Below, in pieces: positions 62,301-64,000 of a stretch of DNA of 64,000 nt. The stretch's first letter is position 1. Every line of letters starts with the position of its first letter. Below the pieces are notes generated by a model that was not told the DNA's origin, did not search any database, and worked only from the letters and a program-made list of their open reading frames with translations. The stretch comes from Porphyridium purpureum (Eukaryota; Rhodophyta; Bangiophyceae; Porphyridiales; Porphyridiaceae). Both the position numbers and the translations under genes were made by a program. Location of the stretch: positions 1,736,001 to 1,800,000 of the forward strand of contig VRMN01000004.1 in assembly GCA_008690995.1 (NCBI GenBank). The letters are read 5' to 3'.

Positions 62301-62620
62301 TCAAACGCGGATTCGAAGTTGGCGACCAAGTGCTGATTACGGCACCACAACTGCGACCAGGAAAAGCTAACCTGGAAAGTCAGCGCTTTCTCGGCCCCGT
62401 ACGCATCGTCGAAAAGATCAGCAGTCACGCCTATCGAGTCAAATTGCCGGAAGGGTTGACTTGCCATGATGTCTTTCCGATCCAACACATGAAGCCATAC
62501 TACAGTCGAAACGAACGAACTTTAGGGGAAAATGATGACGAAGTACCCGACCAAGATATCCTTGCGTTAGAGTCCGAACCGGACTTGCTACGACTCATTG
62601 ACCAATCAGACACTGACTAG
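59357..62620 (+). CDS. Pol polyprotein of retrotransposon copy III
   Basis: 1087 codons. Domains in order: aspartic protease (LLDSGASHNF), reverse transcriptase (LPFGL-type block and YLDDILVY), RNase H, integrase with HHCC zinc motif, DDE core (including QTDGQTERVNR) and C-terminal GPY/F-like region, then a short acidic tail. I see no chromodomain. Typical Ty3/gypsy order. The frame looks whole. Confidence 0.94.
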   Translation: MDGKKEPHLSKTVLQARVGALGNANYMIRVQGSVDCVNLPLLLDSGASHNFLSHRILRGIPHLKDKFTSHGGSVTLADGSSTNTFGMVQGVKVMIDGTEQSINFVVCDLKDQDAILGMEWLRASNPDIDWVEGRVRLRKKASSENVNTNKVITWKELRQLLRGEGLQECFLGVLKTTSVKEDSVRTEDTEKLVREFEGLFEEPQSLPPDRKVNHTIKLKDEKPVRVGRVYRLSPSELEALRESLNDLLKRGFIRPSRSPFGAPVLFVKKKDGSLRMCVDYRALNDVTIKDRYPLPNMEEMLDQLRHAKYFSKLDLFSGYHQILVEPDDVKKTAFQTRYGLFEFLVMPFGLCNAPATFQRTMNELFADLLDTTVVVYLDDILVYTKDEESHVTALREVFSRLQKAGYKLKGKKCSFFVQEVEYLGNIVGNGVIKMDPRKINALKEWPEPRTVTELRSFLGMTNWFRRFVKGYSTVVAPLTQLLQNVKSKTQMIELNTQAKEAFRSIICHLSEAPVLALPDPEKPFEVYTDRSEVAVGGWLAQENRPVAFTSRKLLDRETRYSSYEGELLAVIHCLKEFRCYLYGAKFTLHTDHEALKHLLTQKELNSRQARWTDFLAEFDITIDYVKGKSNVVADALSRRPHLGTLEYQVRSDEFGVNFVDFKDEYAKDEDFAALVAEVPEHQGFRLSRGILYLKGRVCVPQKFRTRVMELHHDIPVAGHRGADTTYASLIQRFYWPKMKHEVRRFVKTCHACQVTKSENRSYGLLKPLPIADGPWLDIAMDFVTELPRSEGKCDAILTVVDRYSKMALFIPTKKELTAPKCGDLFVKHVVSRFGYPRSIVSDRDTLFTSAFWQQLSKRVGMNLAMSTANHPQTDGQTERVNRVIREMLKMMATSTTWVRDLPLYEFAYNSAPSSSTGHAPFKVVYGREPWYPPAGGWTHAQHGQTKDLAKHWHRLCQVQEEVRDNLVEAQRRMQKFFDRTKIKRGFEVGDQVLITAPQLRPGKANLESQRFLGPVRIVEKISSHAYRVKLPEGLTCHDVFPIQHMKPYYSRNERTLGENDDEVPDQDILALESEPDLLRLIDQSDTD

Positions 62621-62727
62621 TTATGTGAATCTGCCGAGCAGAGGTTTTCTCCCGGTGCGCGGGTTCCTCGAGCTCAGAAAGCAGAAATTATTGTTTTGCC
62701 GGACACTCGTCGAGACGTCGAGTGAAG

Positions 62728-62738
62728 CCGGGGGGAAA
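62728..62738 (+). other. Polypurine tract of copy III
   Basis: A purine run (GGGGGGAAA) immediately before the right LTR, the usual site for plus-strand priming. Confidence 0.75.
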
Positions 62739-63074
62739 TGTTATCCGCCGACCCCGCGGATACCTAGTCTTGCGGGATCCTTGCTGTGGCCTTGCTGTGG
62801 CCTTGCTGTGGCCTTGCTGCGGCCTTGCTGGAACCTTGCTGTGGCCTTGCTGGAACCTTGCTGGAACCTTGCTGGAACCTTGCTGTGGCCTTGCTGGTGC
62901 ACTGTCATTTTTCTCACAGTGCTACCCGGCGAGCTGGAGAACACGGGGCGGCAGTCTATATAAAGGCGTGGAGACCCGCGAGCAGGCTCGGGGACAGAAA
63001 GGAAGAAGAGAGAGAGGTAGCGAAGGGGAGAGAAGAAGGAGAGGAAAAGTAAAAGGAAAAGGAGGTTCATAACA
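62739..63074 (+). repeat. Right (3') LTR of copy III
   Basis: 336 bp, apparently identical to the left LTR, including the 11-bp array and TATA box (TCTATATAAAGG at 62955-62966). Followed by target duplication ACCAG. Confidence 0.96.
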
Positions 63075-63316
63075 ACCAGCCTGTGATGGCCAATTTGTAC
63101 GCGTCGCTGCCGAAACGAATATTCGACTGTGCGTGTCTTCAAGGCGCGTACGTGCAAGGAAACCGCGACCAATTCCGATTCTCTATGGCTGAGTAATGGC
63201 CATAAATGTGCCGTGTCCCCTATCCGTTTCGACCTATTCCACATTCCCTTTTCACCGGACCTCTTTCCCTTTTATAGTAAAGCAGATCATTTTACTAGTA
63301 AAACTTGAAAAAAGGT

Positions 63317-63345
63317 ACTGTCCCCTATTTGATTTGGTCGCACTT
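63317..63345. repeat. Right terminal inverted repeat of Tc1/mariner element
   Basis: 29 bp ending before TA at 63346-63347. Its reverse complement begins AAGTGCGACCAAATC and continues into ATAGGGGACAGT. Confidence 0.9.
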
Positions 63346-63347
63346 TA

Positions 63348-63735
63348 TTCGCTGGAGCATTGTTGCCGCCTATCGCTGGCGCGTCTGAAGCGGGCATTTG
63401 ACCGGCTACATGTCTGTAATTTGGCTCTTGAAAAACATGTGGCGATATTTGACTTGCAGGATTATGCTTTGGGACTTTTATTCGCCGAAAATCATTTGAT
63501 CGGGCGAGATATCTCTGTACCCGTGACATGTACGCGTCCTTGTTGGTACTTCTCGCCGTCCAAAGCATACTGTACATGACTTCCGGGGCCCTAGCAAAAT
63601 ACCGTGTCAACCTCGAGGCCGGTGCTTGCAAACTATGTCAAGAATGCGAGGTGCACACTCGCGTGGGTACAGTTGCGTCAGGTGAGGACAAACCGTGGGA
63701 AGGTGCCGGTCCCGCTCGTCGGTGGGATCCGGCGG
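63348..63735. other. Flank right of the Tc1/mariner element
   Basis: No supported gene. A plus-strand frame (63196-63579) is open only partly over this DNA and has no recognisable product. It may be the continuation of the DNA into which the transposon inserted. Confidence 0.3.
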
Positions 63736-64000
63736 GCTTGATGTGATGTGATGTGACTTGACTAGTGTGGCACATGATACTGATGCAGTGTGGCACTGGA
63801 TACGGATACGGCGTGACTCGCACGTGCCAGAGCGCATCACCAAGCACCCGGTGGGCGTCTATATAACGAGGCGCGGTCGCGCACTCATGGCGGGGAGGAA
63901 CAGGCGTAAGAGTAAGGACGATGGAATAGAGACTTCTTGGTTAAAGGTTTGGTTTGAGATAGTCGTCTGCCCTTTTCGTGTGTCTCCAGTAGTGGAGTAC
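63736..64000 (+). promoter_or_regulatory. TATA-type promoter, probably the start of another LTR
   Basis: After a short GATGT repeat (about 63738-63757) the sequence runs to GGGCGTCTATATAACGAGGCG at 63854-63874, similar to GGCAGTCTATATAAAGGCGTG in the LTR of copy III. It continues GGTCGCGCACTCATGGCGGGG. This may be the U3/R of a related element that continues outside the window, or a host promoter. Confidence 0.35.

Larger units (their letters stand above)
57676..63074 (+). mobile_element. Ty3/gypsy LTR retrotransposon (copy III), young and whole-looking
   Basis: The element runs LTR 57676-58011, primer-binding site, repeat-rich leader, gag 58503-59351, pol 59357-62620, polypurine tract, LTR 62739-63074. 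It begins TGTTATCC and ends CATAACA, and is flanked by a 5-bp target duplication ACCAG (57671-57675, 63075-63079). The two LTRs are both 336 bp and look identical, so insertion is very recent. It looks whole. It belongs to a different gypsy lineage from copies I and II, in plus orientation, and sits inside the transposase gene of a Tc1/mariner element. Confidence 0.96.
56569..63196 (+). pseudogene. Tc1-family transposase (DD34E), disrupted
   Basis: The N-terminal half carries a helix-turn-helix: KGRTQGLRESCDSVRAIATKIGRSKNVV. The catalytic triad follows: Asp in IVFTDEKKFN, Asp in FQQDNAPVHTS, and Glu in YSPDFNIIENL, with 34 residues between the last two, the Tc1 spacing. The codon after IENL is TGA (57574-57576), where the family has Trp (IENLWG). 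The same phase then continues ILARKVYEGARQYETVLELK to 57675, and is cut by the retroelement. After it, from 63075, the same phase gives PVMANLYASLPKRIFDC and ends with TAA at 63194-63196. No convincing ATG is present at the 5' end (frame opens at TTG 56569). So the transposase has at least two defects besides the insertion. Confidence 0.9.
56502..63345 (+). mobile_element. Tc1/mariner transposon, split by retroelement III
   Basis: Terminal inverted repeats of 29 bp at 56502-56530 and 63317-63345 share GTGCGACCAAATC and ATAGGGGACAGT and differ at 3 or so positions. Both are flanked by the expected TA target duplication (56500-56501 and 63346-63347). Inside is a Tc1-type transposase, interrupted by the gypsy element at 57676-63074. 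Without that insertion the transposon would be about 1.4 kb, typical for Tc1/mariner. A second, internal GGATAGGGGACA copy at about 63211-63222 gives an IR/DR-like right end. It may itself have landed in the right LTR of retroelement copy II. Dead as an autonomous element (see transposase). Confidence 0.92.

Noticed and set aside
1-64000. tRNA or rRNA genes
   Set aside because: I looked for A/B-box pairs and cloverleafs; CGGTTC-rich DNA near 5900-6130 superficially resembles B boxes but forms no tRNA.

Overview
The window looks like nuclear DNA of a red alga, possibly a Porphyridium-type unicell (inference). The genes are intronless as far as I can see and GC-rich. Two plastid-type proteins, a short-chain reductase and a heme oxygenase, begin with the MAFV/MAAFV type of transit peptide that is characteristic of red algal and glaucophyte plastid import. 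The gene set is eukaryotic: 26S proteasome Rpn3, ribosomal eS27 and uL4, NVL/Rix7, REV7.

Region by region. 1-396 holds the 3' end of a secreted-type protein. 397-1765 is a decayed FO synthase (CofH-like) gene. 3250-30400 is ordinary gene space: an Mrs2-type Mg2+ transporter, a double-SWIB protein with REV7 just downstream, a CASTOR/POLLUX-type plastid channel, an omega-amidase, eS27, Rpn3, a plastid short-chain reductase, a large RWP-RK-like regulator, a METTL21-type methyltransferase, uL4, BolA, a Nei-type glycosylase fused to a SAP domain, and heme oxygenase. 31660-37500 is an old, heavily broken Ty3/gypsy-type fossil. 38167-49734 is gene space again: a repeat/coiled-coil protein with a PD-(D/E)XK nuclease-like domain, NVL/Rix7, and two tandem PPR-like paralogs, one carrying a 9-bp (3-residue) tandem repeat. 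51372-56400 is a second, nearly whole gypsy-type element related to the first. 56502-63345 is a Tc1/mariner transposon (DD34E) that has been split by a young, whole-looking gypsy element at 57676-63074 with two same-length LTRs that look identical and a 5-bp target duplication. The last 300 bases look like the promoter end of another LTR.

How things work together. Several products act in DNA maintenance (Nei-SAP, REV7, perhaps the PD-(D/E)XK protein), ribosome and proteasome function (eS27, uL4, NVL/Rix7, Rpn3), and plastid or organelle biology (channel, heme oxygenase, reductase, PPR-like pair, BolA). There is no operon logic. The most striking non-coding signal is a recurrent ACTGTAC/GTACAGT motif in the upstream regions of many of the host genes, including seven copies in 133 bp ahead of Rpn3. 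Telo-box-like AACCCTA and GA-rich leaders also recur.

The best candidate for something undescribed is the 38167-40323 protein. All identifications were made by eye from conserved motifs. No search was run.
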